Shown piece after piece: positions 35,524-47,592 of a stretch of DNA of 48,609 nt. The position numbers and the translations under genes are program-made. The number at the start of each line of letters is the position of its first letter. The first letter of the stretch is position 1. The notes under the pieces are model-generated. The model did not search any database, was not told where the DNA came from, and saw only the letters and a program-made list of their open reading frames with translations. The DNA lies in contig CAKUIV010000001.1 in the NCBI GenBank assembly GCA_934661105.1, forward strand, positions 1 through 48,609, read 5' to 3'. The stretch is from an uncultured Ellagibacter sp. (GTDB lineage Bacteria; Actinomycetota; Coriobacteriia; Coriobacteriales; Eggerthellaceae).

Positions 35524-36762
35524 CTATTCGACGCCTTCGATGACGTCGTGAAGCGATTTCTTGCGTGGCTTGTAGGAAGGGCACGCGTAGTCGTGCGGCT
35601 CGGCCGCGGCGGCGAGCTTCTCCACCCACTCGTCGATCGGGAACTGCGCTTCGGCGTCTCTCACGGCTTGCAGGTTCGCATGCGTCTCGGGGTTGCGCGG
35701 CATGAAGAGCGTGCAGCAGTCCGGTGCGTCCTGCGAAGATATGTCGAACGTGCCGAGCTTTTGCGACTGCGCGATGATCTCGAGCTTGTCGGTGCCGATC
35801 ATCGGGCGGAACACCGGCAGCGTGACCGCGTCGTTCGTCGCGCGGATGTTATCGAGCGTCTGCGAGGCAACTTGCCCCAGGCTTTCTCCCGTGACAAGGG
35901 CCTTAGCGTGTTCGTAATGCGCGATGCGCTCGGCAACGCGGAACATGAGCCGACGATAGAGTATGACGCGAAGCTCGGGCGGCGCTGAAAGCGCGATTTC
36001 GCGCTGAAAGTCGCCGAACGGAACGACATAGACGCGCGCGATGCACCCGGTTTTCTCGAGCACGTGCGCGATGTCGTCGACGAGAAATTCAGACGCATCG
36101 GAGGTTTGGGGGCGTCCTGAGAAGTGCACGCCGATGCAGACAGCACCACGGCGCGCGATGCGCCAAAGCGCCACCGGCGAGTCGATGCCCGACGACAGAA
36201 GGCTCACCACGGTGCCCGAGCTTCCGACGGGAAGCCCGCCGATGCCGGGAATGCTTCGCGCGTACACATAGGCGGCGCTTTGCACCACCTCGATGCCGAC
36301 AACGAGGTCGGGATCCTTCATCTGCACCTTCACCTGGGGATACGCGTCAGAAAGGCGCCCACCGACGATTTGGTTGATTTCCATGGAGTTCACGGGAAAA
36401 TCGGTGTGGTTGCGGCGCGCATGCACCTTGAAGCTCGTGAACGATCCCGATTCGGCCATTGCCTGGATGCCGGCATCCGTCATCTGGTCGAGATCGCGCT
36501 CGCATTTGAATCCACATGAAACGCGGGCCGTACCCGGGATGTTTTTAATCGCATCGGCGCAGGCGACCATCGTGTCGTGGCTCGTGCCTTCCTTCAAAAA
36601 AACGCACAATCGTCCGGAGATGCGGTGGATCGTCACAACGGGAAAAGAAACGAGATGCGCCTCAAGATTCTTCAGGAGGCGCATCTCGAACGTGGAGCGG
36701 TTGTGGCCCTTCAGGCCGATCTCGTGATAATGAACGAGACAAATTCGCTGGTATTCTGCCAT
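35524..36762 (-). CDS. thiI: tRNA 4-thiouridine synthase ThiI (no rhodanese domain)
   Basis: 412 residues. An N-terminal ferredoxin-like domain and THUMP domain (1-165; HYHEIGLKGHNRSTFE) precede the PP-loop at about 186-197 (SLLSSGIDSPVA; SSGID in place of the common SGGID). The later motifs VTGESLGQVASQT and CTLFMPRNPETHA are present. The E. coli rhodanese extension is missing, as is typical of Gram-positive ThiI. It makes 4-thiouridine at tRNA position 8 and may supply sulfur for thiamin. The ATG follows rpoZ by 17 bases. A perfect inverted repeat lies in codons 25-38. Confidence 0.94.
   Translation of the reverse strand: MAEYQRICLVHYHEIGLKGHNRSTFEMRLLKNLEAHLVSFPVVTIHRISGRLCVFLKEGTSHDTMVACADAIKNIPGTARVSCGFKCERDLDQMTDAGIQAMAESGSFTSFKVHARRNHTDFPVNSMEINQIVGGRLSDAYPQVKVQMKDPDLVVGIEVVQSAAYVYARSIPGIGGLPVGSSGTVVSLLSSGIDSPVALWRIARRGAVCIGVHFSGRPQTSDASEFLVDDIAHVLEKTGCIARVYVVPFGDFQREIALSAPPELRVILYRRLMFRVAERIAHYEHAKALVTGESLGQVASQTLDNIRATNDAVTLPVFRPMIGTDKLEIIAQSQKLGTFDISSQDAPDCCTLFMPRNPETHANLQAVRDAEAQFPIDEWVEKLAAAAEPHDYACPSYKPRKKSLHDVIEGVE
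36651..36688 (-). repeat. 13-bp perfect inverted repeat inside thiI
   Basis: CGAGATGCGCCTC at 36651-36663 and GAGGCGCATCTCG at 36676-36688, 12-base loop, within codons about 25-38 of thiI. The stem would form in the mRNA about 75 bases after the start codon. No T-run follows. Confidence 0.8.
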
Positions 36763-36779
36763 GAAAAGCCTTTATGCCT

Positions 36780-37040
36780 TTAGTGGTTCTTGATATCGAT
36801 GCTTTCAGGATCGTACGAAACGTCGCCGTTCGCGATCTCGTTAAACGCGATGGTGAGCGGCTTCTTGTTCGCCGCACGCGCGATTTCCGCCGCGGTCTGC
36901 AGCTGGATGGCGCGATCGCGCTGACCACGCATCATGTCGTTGATGTCGTGCGCGCGCTTCGAAGCGAGAGCGCACAGAAGGAAACGATCCTGGTCGGTTT
37001 TCTCGAGAAGGTCGTTGATCCTCGGTTCGATAATGCTCAT
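36780..37040 (-). CDS. rpoZ: RNA polymerase subunit omega
   Basis: 86 residues. RINDLLEKTDQDRFLLCALASKRAHDINDMMRGQ and PLTIAFNEIANGDVSY are omega signatures; the family consensus has R..DLL, LV..AAKRAR.I and A..EIA.G. It stabilises the beta' subunit of RNA polymerase. The gene lies 12 bases after gmk, the very common gmk-rpoZ pair in actinobacteria. Confidence 0.94.
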   Translation of the reverse strand: MSIIEPRINDLLEKTDQDRFLLCALASKRAHDINDMMRGQRDRAIQLQTAAEIARAANKKPLTIAFNEIANGDVSYDPESIDIKNH

Positions 37041-37052
37041 TGCGTGACTTCC

Positions 37053-37619
37053 TTATTGTTGTTCTGCTTGATCGTTGACGTAAGCGACCAATTCGCTTGT
37101 CGCTTCGTCGAGGTCATCGTTGATAACCCGAATATCATACTCCATTTTGCGCGAAAGCTCCACTTGAGCGGCTTCCATGCGCGATGCGATAACGTCTTCC
37201 GTTTCAGTGTGGCGGCCGCGCAGGCGGCTTTCGAGCACCTCAAGCGACGGGGGCTCGATGAAGACGAGATGCGCTTCGGGAATCTTGTCCCGTATTTGAA
37301 AGGCTCCCTGCACGTCGATTTCGAGGATGACCTGCTTGCCTTCGGCCATTTTCGCCTCGACTGCGGCGCGGGGCGTCCCATAGCTGTTGCCGGCATAGGT
37401 CGCCCATTCGAGCAAACCGTCGCAGGCGATGAGCTCGTCGAATTCGTCGCGCGTCTTGAAGTAGTAATGCACGCCGTCGATCTCGCCTTCGCGCGGTTTG
37501 CGCGTCGTGGCCGAGACCGACACCCATGTATCGGGGACTTCGCGCAGCAAACGGGCCACCAGCGTGCCTTTCCCGGCACCTGATGGCCCAGATACGACGA
37601 AAAGATTTCCGCGACGCAT
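37053..37619 (-). CDS. gmk: Guanylate kinase
   Basis: 188 residues. The P-loop SGPSGAGKGTL is at 10-20, followed by SVSATTRKPREGEIDGVHYYF (the GMP-binding region), FLEWATYAGNSYGTP-like (LLEWATYAGNSYGTPRAAVEAK) and ILEIDVQGAFQI. It phosphorylates GMP to GDP. The ATG at 37617-37619 has only a weak GGAGC site; the gene begins seven bases after mihF, so coupling to the upstream gene is likely. Confidence 0.95.
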   Translation of the reverse strand: MRRGNLFVVSGPSGAGKGTLVARLLREVPDTWVSVSATTRKPREGEIDGVHYYFKTRDEFDELIACDGLLEWATYAGNSYGTPRAAVEAKMAEGKQVILEIDVQGAFQIRDKIPEAHLVFIEPPSLEVLESRLRGRHTETEDVIASRMEAAQVELSRKMEYDIRVINDDLDEATSELVAYVNDQAEQQ

Positions 37620-37626
37620 GCGCGAA

Positions 37627-37935
37627 TTAACCCAAACGCTCCAGAAGGGCGCTGCGCTGGCGATCGCCCAAGCCGCGAAGGCGACGGCTTTCCGCGATCT
37701 GCAGTTCCTTCATGATCTTCTCTGCCTTGGCTTTGCCGTAACCGGGAAGCGTTTCGATGAGCGTGGAAACCTTCATGCGACCGACAATGGGATCTTCTTT
37801 CATGTCGAGGACCTTTTCGAGCGTGAGTTTGCCGCTCTTCAGATCGTCGCGAACCTCAGCGCGCTTGATGCGTGCGGCCTTTGCCTTTTCGAGAGCCGCC
37901 TGACGCTCTTCGGGGCTGAGTTGAGGAATAGCCAT
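37627..37935 (-). CDS. mihF: Integration host factor, actinobacterial type (mIHF)
   Basis: 102 residues from the ATG at 37933-37935, which has a strong AAGGAGAG site. It begins MAIPQLSPEERQAALEKAKA and has the H2TH motif around TLIETLPGYGKAKAEKIMKEL, diagnostic for mIHF, a small nucleoid protein found only in actinobacteria. It binds DNA with low specificity and is followed by gmk, as in Mycobacterium and Streptomyces. This gene is one of the main clues to the phylum. Confidence 0.95.
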   Translation of the reverse strand: MAIPQLSPEERQAALEKAKAARIKRAEVRDDLKSGKLTLEKVLDMKEDPIVGRMKVSTLIETLPGYGKAKAEKIMKELQIAESRRLRGLGDRQRSALLERLG

Positions 37936-37996
37936 CGTGTATCTCTCCTTCGTGTCGGTACGACGCTTCTGCAATGCGGTAAGGGCTTTGTCTCAA

Positions 37997-38072
37997 ATTG
38001 TATATGCCCTGTTGGTCATTCGTAAAGCAGCTTTTCTGCGATCGGGCTGCTTTTTCGCGTCGACCCATTGTA
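37997..38072 (-). promoter_or_regulatory. Tandem -10 boxes and hairpin upstream of mihF
   Basis: The nearer promoter has TACAAT (37997-38002) and TTTACG (38021-38026) with an 18-base spacer. A second TACAAT lies at 38067-38072 with a weak -35 (GTGCAT). Between them is an 8-bp inverted repeat, AAAGCAGC (38024-38031) and GCTGCTTT (38046-38053), followed by T5 on the plus strand; its arm overlaps the proximal -35. A small palindrome AGGGTCAACCCT sits at 38148-38159. Overall 37936-38210 holds no gene. Confidence 0.55.
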
Positions 38073-38210
38073 GCGGCACGTTGCGCAGAATGCACGCCGT
38101 GCCTGGTCAACGCCCGCTAATCTTCACCTGTTTCCCACGAATAGTCAAGGGTCAACCCTAAATACCTCGGCTCAAGCGCAGGTGACAGGCCGAATGCCCG
38201 GTTTTCGAGG

Positions 38211-38939
38211 CTATGCGAGCTCGGCCGCAATCGCCTCGAAAGCGGCCACAGGATCTATAGCCTGGGTGATCGGGCGACCGACCACGATATGCGAAGCGCC
38301 GTTTGCAAACGCCTGCGCAGGAGTCGCGATGCGCGATTGGTCGCCCTTGGCGGCGCCCGCGGGACGAACGCCCGGCGTGACGATGAACGCATCCGGTCCT
38401 AAAACGGCGCGCAGGCCCTCTGCCTCCTGCGGCGAGCAGACAACGCCCGAAAGCCCGGCGCCCTTCGCCTGAAGGGCGAGCGATTCCACCTGCTCCGGAA
38501 GGCTGCGGGAAACGCCCGTCGCGGCAAGGGAATCGGCATCCATCGACGTGAGAACGGTGATGGCGAGCGTTGCGGGGATGGCTCCTCCGCGCTCGAAGGC
38601 CGCAGTCTCGGCACCCCGCTGCCCTGCCGCCATCATGGCGGCGCCGCCTACCGCATGCATCGTGAGCATGTCGGCGCCCGTGAGGACGGCACTTGCGGCA
38701 GCACCCTCCACCTGATGCGGGATGTCGTGGAACTTAAGGTCGAGGAACACGTTGAAGCCGAGCTGCTTGAACGTCTCGACAATCTTGGGACCCTCGGCAT
38801 AGTACAGCGTCATGCCGACTTTAAGCCACTTAGCGTGCCCGCGCAGCTGCACCGCAAGGCACAGTGCGGTGGCCGCGTCGCAATCGAGCGCGACGATGAC
38901 GCGGTCGCGCTTCGGCTCGTCGTTGAAGTTCGCTAGCAT
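38211..38939 (-). CDS. pyrF: Orotidine 5'-phosphate decarboxylase
   Basis: 242 residues from the ATG at 38937-38939, overlapping the pyrD stop by seven bases. The catalytic block FLDLKFHDIPHQV (Lys and Asp of the DxKxxD charge network) and VIVALDC and VTPGVRPAG are present. It makes UMP from OMP, the last step of the pathway. It is the promoter-distal end of the pyr operon. No clear terminator is seen between it and the mihF promoter region. Confidence 0.95.
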   Translation of the reverse strand: MLANFNDEPKRDRVIVALDCDAATALCLAVQLRGHAKWLKVGMTLYYAEGPKIVETFKQLGFNVFLDLKFHDIPHQVEGAAASAVLTGADMLTMHAVGGAAMMAAGQRGAETAAFERGGAIPATLAITVLTSMDADSLAATGVSRSLPEQVESLALQAKGAGLSGVVCSPQEAEGLRAVLGPDAFIVTPGVRPAGAAKGDQSRIATPAQAFANGASHIVVGRPITQAIDPVAAFEAIAAELA

Positions 38940-39868
38940 TCCAATGCTCCTATCAGCTCGTTCACGTCGGAAACACCCTGTTCCTCGCAATACGCTGCGA
39001 TGCCGTCGATGACGTCGATCGTTGCGGCGGGATTCACGAAGTTCGCGGTTCCGACGGCGACCGCGCTCGCTCCCGCCAACATGAATTCGACCGCGTCGGT
39101 GCCGTTCGAGATGCCGCCCATGCCGAGGATCGGGACGCTTACCGCCTTCGAGCACTGCCACACCATGCGAAGCGCCACCGGCTTCACGGCAGGGCCGGAA
39201 AACCCACCGACCGCACGAGCAAGCACGGGCTTGCGGCGACGCGCGTCGATGGCCATGCCGAGCAGCGTGTTGATGAGGGAGATGGCGTCGGCGCCGGCGG
39301 CTTCGGCCGCACGGGCGATCTCGGTGATATCGGTCACGTTGGGCGTGAGCTTCACGATGAGCGGACGCGTCGTGGCGCGACGGCACATGCCCACCACCTT
39401 CTCGACGCTTTCGACGTGCGTGCCGATCGTCATGCCGCCGGCGTCCACGTTCGGGCACGAGATGTTCACTTCGTACGCATCGACGGGCGCATCTTCGAGC
39501 GCCTCGATGACCTGGACGTACTCGTCGAAGCTATGGCCGGACACGTTCACGATGACGGATGCGCCGACGCTTTCGAGCCAGGGAAGCTCATGTTCTTTCA
39601 AGTGCGCGACCCCAGGGTTTTGAAGCCCGATGGAATTAAGCATGCCCGAAGGCACCTCGGCGATGCGCGGGCTCGCGTTTCCTTCCCAGCCGTTGAGCGA
39701 GACGCCTTTCGTGGTGACGGCTCCGAGCGCGGCGACGTCGACGAAATCGGAGTACTCGAACCCGGCGGCGAACGTGCCGGACGCGGTGGTCACGGGGTTT
39801 TTCATGGCCAGGCCGCCGAGGTTCACCTCGAGGTTCACCTTGGTCGGTTTCGGTTTGCGGGCAGCCAT
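38933..39868 (-). CDS. pyrD: Dihydroorotate dehydrogenase, class 1B catalytic subunit
   Basis: 311 residues from the ATG at 39866-39868, which shares a base with the pyrK stop (TAATG); a GTG six bases earlier is possible. VNLGGLAMKNPVTTASGTF, NVSGHSF, YEVNISCPNVDAGG (catalytic cysteine), LIVKLTPNVTD and GMGGISNGTDAVEF are class 1B motifs, and the adjacent PyrK confirms the class. The PyrDK complex oxidises dihydroorotate and passes electrons to NAD+, independent of quinone, which fits anaerobic life. Confidence 0.96.
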   Translation of the reverse strand: MAARKPKPTKVNLEVNLGGLAMKNPVTTASGTFAAGFEYSDFVDVAALGAVTTKGVSLNGWEGNASPRIAEVPSGMLNSIGLQNPGVAHLKEHELPWLESVGASVIVNVSGHSFDEYVQVIEALEDAPVDAYEVNISCPNVDAGGMTIGTHVESVEKVVGMCRRATTRPLIVKLTPNVTDITEIARAAEAAGADAISLINTLLGMAIDARRRKPVLARAVGGFSGPAVKPVALRMVWQCSKAVSVPILGMGGISNGTDAVEFMLAGASAVAVGTANFVNPAATIDVIDGIAAYCEEQGVSDVNELIGALEC

Positions 39869-40692
39869 TACCACAGCACCTCCTCAGCGGGGAACACGGG
39901 GCCGTCGACGCAGGAGCGTTTCTTACCGTGCACCGTCTCGACGACGCAGGAAAGGCACGCGCCCACGCCGCACGCCATGCGCTTTTCAAGCGAGACCTCG
40001 CACGGAACGCCCGCGTCGCCCGCCTTGCCCGCGACTATCTTCATAAGCGGTTCAGGGCCGCATACGGCCAGGTAGTCGAACGGATTGCCGTCTGAAGCCG
40101 CCTGCGCGAGCGCATCATCGACGAGCGAGGTGCAAAAGCCCGCCCGACCATATGATCCGTCGTCGGTGGCGCACAAAGGCGCGTTCTCCGCACAGGTGCG
40201 TGACGAAGAGAGCACGCGTGTATAGCGGTTCTTGCACACGAGCGCGGCCTCGGTTTGCGCGCCGAGGACGACGGTCACGTCCACACCTGCGTGCACGAGC
40301 TCTTCAAAGAGCATAAACAGGGGCGCCGCCCCTACCCCGCCGCCGACGAGGAGCGCGCGCTTCGCGCCGGCGGGCACCCGCCAGCTTCGGCCGACGGGCC
40401 CGATGAGCTCGGGCGCGACCTCGTCTTCGGGCGAGAGTCTCGTCATGCGCTCGCTGCCGAAGCCGACCACCTGGTAGAGGATCTCAATCGTGCCGCGCGC
40501 GGGGTCGGCCGCATACACTGAAAACGGGCGGCGTAGGATATGGCCTTCCATTCCCGGGATGCGCATATGCACGAATTGACCGGGTTGTATCGTTTTCGCG
40601 ATTTGCGGGGCCTCGAGAACCATGAGATGCAGCCGGGGGCCCACCTCGTGGTTCTCGATCACCCGCGTCGTCTCGTTCACAAGGTTCGCCAC
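39868..40692 (-). CDS. pyrK: Dihydroorotate dehydrogenase electron-transfer subunit
   Basis: 274 residues. A ferredoxin-reductase-like FAD domain (PGQFVHMRIPG, RRPFSVYAAD) and NAD-binding domain (LLVGGGVGAAPLFML) precede the [2Fe-2S] motif C241-x4-C246-x2-C249-x11-C261 (MACGVGACLSC), the PyrK signature. The start is GTG at 40690-40692 with GGGAGGGATAAC, just after the carB stop. It partners with PyrD encoded next. Confidence 0.95.
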   Translation of the reverse strand: MANLVNETTRVIENHEVGPRLHLMVLEAPQIAKTIQPGQFVHMRIPGMEGHILRRPFSVYAADPARGTIEILYQVVGFGSERMTRLSPEDEVAPELIGPVGRSWRVPAGAKRALLVGGGVGAAPLFMLFEELVHAGVDVTVVLGAQTEAALVCKNRYTRVLSSSRTCAENAPLCATDDGSYGRAGFCTSLVDDALAQAASDGNPFDYLAVCGPEPLMKIVAGKAGDAGVPCEVSLEKRMACGVGACLSCVVETVHGKKRSCVDGPVFPAEEVLW

Positions 40693-40693
40693 G

Positions 40694-43916
<3,223 letters not shown>

Positions 43917-43924
<8 letters not shown>

Positions 43925-45260
43925 TGACTTCTCCTCCGAATTCCCAGCCAGCCAAACGGTCGGCCGCAATGTCGATGTCGAGGTAGTCCTCGCGCCCGTC
44001 CATAAGTCGGGCGAAGGCGGTGAACAGGTAGTGGGCGTCGGTTGGTCCGGGCGACGCCTCGGGATGGTACTGCACCGAGAAGGCGGGAACGTCGAGGAAG
44101 GCGATACCCTCGGCTGTGCCATCGTTCAGGTTCACGTGCGTGAGCTGGATGCGGCCGAACTTCTCGTTGTCGACCACCGGCGCCACGCCGCGTTCGACCC
44201 AGAAACGCAGGTCGTCTACGTGCTCGGTCACGCCGTCGCATTCAGCGGGAATGAGCTTGCCGAGCGTGGGGAACACAAGACCGAAGCCGTGGTTTTGAGC
44301 CGTGATCTCGACGCGATGCGTGCGCAGGTTCATGACCGGCTGGTTGCCGCCGCGATGGCCGAACTTGAGCTTCTCCATGTCGGCGCCGGCCGCCTTGCAC
44401 ATCATCTGATGCCCGAGGCAGATGCCGAACAGCGGCACCTTGCCGATGAGCTTCTCGACCTGGGTATAGGTTCCCGAAACCGCGTCGGGGTCGCCAGGGC
44501 CGTTGGAAAGGAAAACGCCGTCGGGGTTCATCGCGAGCACTTCCTCTGCCGGCGTGTCCCACGGAACCGCCGTGAGCTCGCAACCCTGACGGACGAGGTT
44601 CTGGAAGATAGAGAGCTTCGCGCCGCAGTCGTATGCGACGACCTGGTATTTCGCCGGTTTCGGGTCGGCGAGCGCAAACGCCTGGCTTTCGGGAAGATCG
44701 TCGGCCGTGAAGATGCGCTTGTCGGTTCGCGAAACGGTTTCGGCAAGGTTGACGCCGACGATCGACTGGCTTTCGCGCACCTTGGCGAGGAGGCTTTCCG
44801 CATCGGTGTCGAGCGTGGAGAGCACAGCGCGCTGTGCGCCGGCATCGCGCACGTGGCGCACGAGCGCGCGCGTGTCGACGCCCTCGATGGCGACGACATT
44901 GTTCTTCTTCAGGAACTCGGGCAGCGACATCTCGCTTCGCCAGTTCGACGGGAAGGTGCACATGTCGCGCACCACGAGCCCGCGCAGCGCGGGGGTCTCG
45001 GACTGGCAGTCCTCGAGGTTCACGCCGTAGTTGCCGATCTGCGGGTAGGTCATGGTGATGATCTGGCCTGCGTACGAGGGGTCGGTGATGACTTCGAGGT
45101 ACCCTTCAAGCGACGTGTTGAAGCAGATCTCGCCGAACACCTCGCCCGGTGCGGCGCACGCGGTGCCCTCGAACACCGCGCCGTCTTCGAGCACGAGCAG
45201 GGCGGGCGCACCGTCCGTCTTCGTCGTGTTCTCGAGAAGCTTGTGCGTAATCTCGCTCAC
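43917..45260 (-). CDS. carA: Carbamoyl-phosphate synthase small subunit
   Basis: 447 residues from a GTG at 45258-45260 with a GAAGGAAGGAATCAC site; longer frames upstream are unsupported. The N-terminal domain (LVLEDGAVFEGTACAAPGEV, GYLEVITDPSYAGQI) precedes the class I glutaminase domain with the nucleophile in GICLGHQMM and the HPEASPGP end. It is longer than the usual 360-390 residues owing to a slightly extended N-terminus and internal segments. It releases ammonia from glutamine for CarB. Confidence 0.95.
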
Positions 45261-45281
45261 GTGATTCCTTCCTTCGTGTAT

Positions 45282-45297
45282 GCCCGCGCGTGCGGGC
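45282..45297 (-). repeat. Small hairpin between pyrC and carA
   Basis: GCCCGC (45282-45287) and GCGGGC (45292-45297) with a 4-base loop in the 93-base gap. There is no T-run; it may act on mRNA stability or slow read-through from pyrC into carA. Confidence 0.4.
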
Positions 45298-45353
45298 CTG
45301 GCTTGGCTGCTACAAGATCGCGGAGCGCGCATGCCCCGCGCCGGTTCTCGTTT

Positions 45354-46661
45354 CTACTGCTCGACGGCAGGGGCTACCACCACGCCGCCCTCCATCGTCG
45401 CGTATCCCGCGACATAGACATCGGTCGCGCGGCCGGTGAGCTTCCATCCGGCAAACGGCGTGTTCTTCGCCTTCGAGCAAAACTCGCCCGCGTCGACCGT
45501 CCACTCGGCATCGGGGTCGATCACCGTGAGGTCGGCGACCGATCCGGGTTCGAGCGCGACGCGGTCTGCCCGCACGATGGCGCGCGGGTTCACGGCCATG
45601 AGCTCCACGAGCTTGTCCCAGCCGATGACCCCCGTTTTCACGAAATGCGTGATCATGAGGCCAAGCGACGTTTCGAGGCCGACCATCCCGAACGGCGCGC
45701 GCTCGAACTCGCGGTCCTTCTCGAACGCCGCATGGGGCGCATGGTCGGTAACGATGGCGTCGGCAGTGCCGTCGGCGAGGGCTCCTGCGAGCGCTTCGCA
45801 GTCGACCTTCGTGCGCAGAGGCGGGTTCACCTTCAGATTCGTATCGTAGTCCTCGCCGATCATCGAGTCATCGAGCAGAAGGTGATGCGGCGTGACTTCG
45901 CAGGTCACAGGCAGCCCCTCGGCCTTTGCCTGGCGGATGAGGTCGAGGCCGCGGGCGGTGGTGACGTGTTGCGCGTGGAACGCGCATCCGGTGAGGCGGC
46001 AAAGCGCGATGTCGCGCATGATCTCGAGTTCCTCGCCTTCGGCCGGCCAGCCGAGAAGGCCGAGCCTCGTCGAGCACTCCCCTTCGTTCACCTGGCCCTC
46101 GCCCACGAGCGCCTCGTCCTGGCAGTGGCACATGACCACGCGGTCGAACTGCTTGGCGTAGTCCATGGTGCGGCGCATCATGCCGGAATCCTGCACGCCG
46201 CGCCCGTCGTCGGTGAACGCGACGGCGCCGTGGGCGACCATGTCGCCCATCTCGGAGAGCACCTCGCCCTTAAGGTCCTGGGTGAGCGCTCCGGAAACGA
46301 GCACGCGGCAATAGCCCACCTCGGCCGCCCGACGACGCACATACTCGACGACGGTGGCGTTGTCGCAGGTCGGCTTCGTGTTCGGCATGGCAACGACGGC
46401 CGTGAACCCGCCATGTGCGGCGGCCTTCGTCCCCGATTCGACGTCCTCTTTGTACTCGAACCCGGGGTCGCGCAGATGCACGTGCATGTCGACGAGGCCG
46501 GGTGTGACGATCTTGCCGGAAAGGTCGCGCTCGACGCCCTTCGGCATAACGAGGTCGTGGCCGATTTCCACGATCTTGCCGTCGCGGATGAGGATGTCGG
46601 CCACCTCGTCGAGCCCGACCTGCGGGTCGATGAGGCGAGCGTTCTTAAGCATCAATGCCAT
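45354..46661 (-). CDS. pyrC: Dihydroorotase
   Basis: 435 residues. The metal site starts with DMHVHLRDPGFEYKED (HxH), and AVVAMPNTKPTCDNA, HCQDEAL, HAQHVTTARGLDLIR and DAIVTDHAPH supply the other ligands, marking the type I (PyrC/AllB-like, about 425 residues) class. It cyclises carbamoyl aspartate. The chosen ATG at 46659-46661 has GGGAGG eight bases before it and overlaps the pyrB end by 17 bases; an ATG three codons in is possible. Confidence 0.95.
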   Translation of the reverse strand: MALMLKNARLIDPQVGLDEVADILIRDGKIVEIGHDLVMPKGVERDLSGKIVTPGLVDMHVHLRDPGFEYKEDVESGTKAAAHGGFTAVVAMPNTKPTCDNATVVEYVRRRAAEVGYCRVLVSGALTQDLKGEVLSEMGDMVAHGAVAFTDDGRGVQDSGMMRRTMDYAKQFDRVVMCHCQDEALVGEGQVNEGECSTRLGLLGWPAEGEELEIMRDIALCRLTGCAFHAQHVTTARGLDLIRQAKAEGLPVTCEVTPHHLLLDDSMIGEDYDTNLKVNPPLRTKVDCEALAGALADGTADAIVTDHAPHAAFEKDREFERAPFGMVGLETSLGLMITHFVKTGVIGWDKLVELMAVNPRAIVRADRVALEPGSVADLTVIDPDAEWTVDAGEFCSKAKNTPFAGWKLTGRATDVYVAGYATMEGGVVVAPAVEQ

Positions 46662-47589
46662 TGTCGTTGCCTCCCAGCAAGAGATAGAGAACGGCCATGC
46701 GAACGAGCACGCCGGAATACACCTGGTCCAGAATAACCGAGCGCGCCGGATTGTCGCACATGTGGTCGTCGAGTTCGACGCCGCGGTTCACCGGCCCCGG
46801 ATGGCACACGATCGCCTCAGGTTTCATGAGCTTCTCGCGCTCTTCGTTCAGACCGAAAAGCAGGCTGTACTCGCGAAGACTCGGGTACGGCGCGCCCTCG
46901 AGGCGCTCGCGCTGAATGCGCAGCATGTACACGACGTCGAGCTCGGGCAGAGCCGCGTCGAGGTCGCTCGTCACGCGATCGGCGCCGAGAGCGGCGGGCG
47001 CTGCTGGCAGAAGCGTCGGCGGCGCGATGACGGTGACGTCGGCGCCCATGATCTTGAGCGCGGGGATGAGCGAGCCGCATACGCGCGAGTGCCCGATATC
47101 GCCGACGATGCCGACTTTGAGCCCGTCGATATGCCCGAAGCGCTCGCGGATCGTGTACAGGTCGAGCAGCGCCTGCGTCGGGTGCTGGTGCTTGCCGTCG
47201 CCGGCGCAGATGACGTGGACGCCCGAGACGTCGGCGACTTTGCGCGGCGCGCCCGCATGCTTGTCGCGCACGACGATGGCGTCGATCTTGTACGAGCAGA
47301 GCGTGCGCACGGTGTCGGTAAGGCTTTCGCCTTTCACGGTAGAGGAAGACGAGCCGCCGAAGTTGAGGGTGTCGCACGAGAGGCGCTTTTCGGCCAGCTC
47401 GAACGACGAGCGCGTGCGGGTCGAAGGCTCGTTGAACATGTTCACGACGGTGAAACCCTTGAGCGTGGGAACCTTCTTGATGCGGCGCTCGTTCACCGCG
47501 CGAAAGGTGGCCGCGGTGTCGAGGATGCGCATGATGTCCTCTGCGGAGTATTCGGCGATGTCGATGAGGTGCTTATGATTGAAGCCCAT
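46645..47589 (-). CDS. pyrB: Aspartate carbamoyltransferase catalytic subunit
   Basis: 314 residues. The carbamoyl-phosphate loop is FNEPSTRTRSSFELAEKRL, with GSSSSTVKGESLTDT, CAGDGKHQHPTQALLDLYTI and MLRIQRER further on, all PyrB features. There is no PyrI gene nearby, so it is the unregulated trimer type; control comes through PyrR. The ATG at 47587-47589 has GGAGGTG inside the pyrR end. Confidence 0.96.
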   Translation of the reverse strand: MGFNHKHLIDIAEYSAEDIMRILDTAATFRAVNERRIKKVPTLKGFTVVNMFNEPSTRTRSSFELAEKRLSCDTLNFGGSSSSTVKGESLTDTVRTLCSYKIDAIVVRDKHAGAPRKVADVSGVHVICAGDGKHQHPTQALLDLYTIRERFGHIDGLKVGIVGDIGHSRVCGSLIPALKIMGADVTVIAPPTLLPAAPAALGADRVTSDLDAALPELDVVYMLRIQRERLEGAPYPSLREYSLLFGLNEEREKLMKPEAIVCHPGPVNRGVELDDHMCDNPARSVILDQVYSGVLVRMAVLYLLLGGNDNGIDA

Positions 47590-47592
47590 GCG

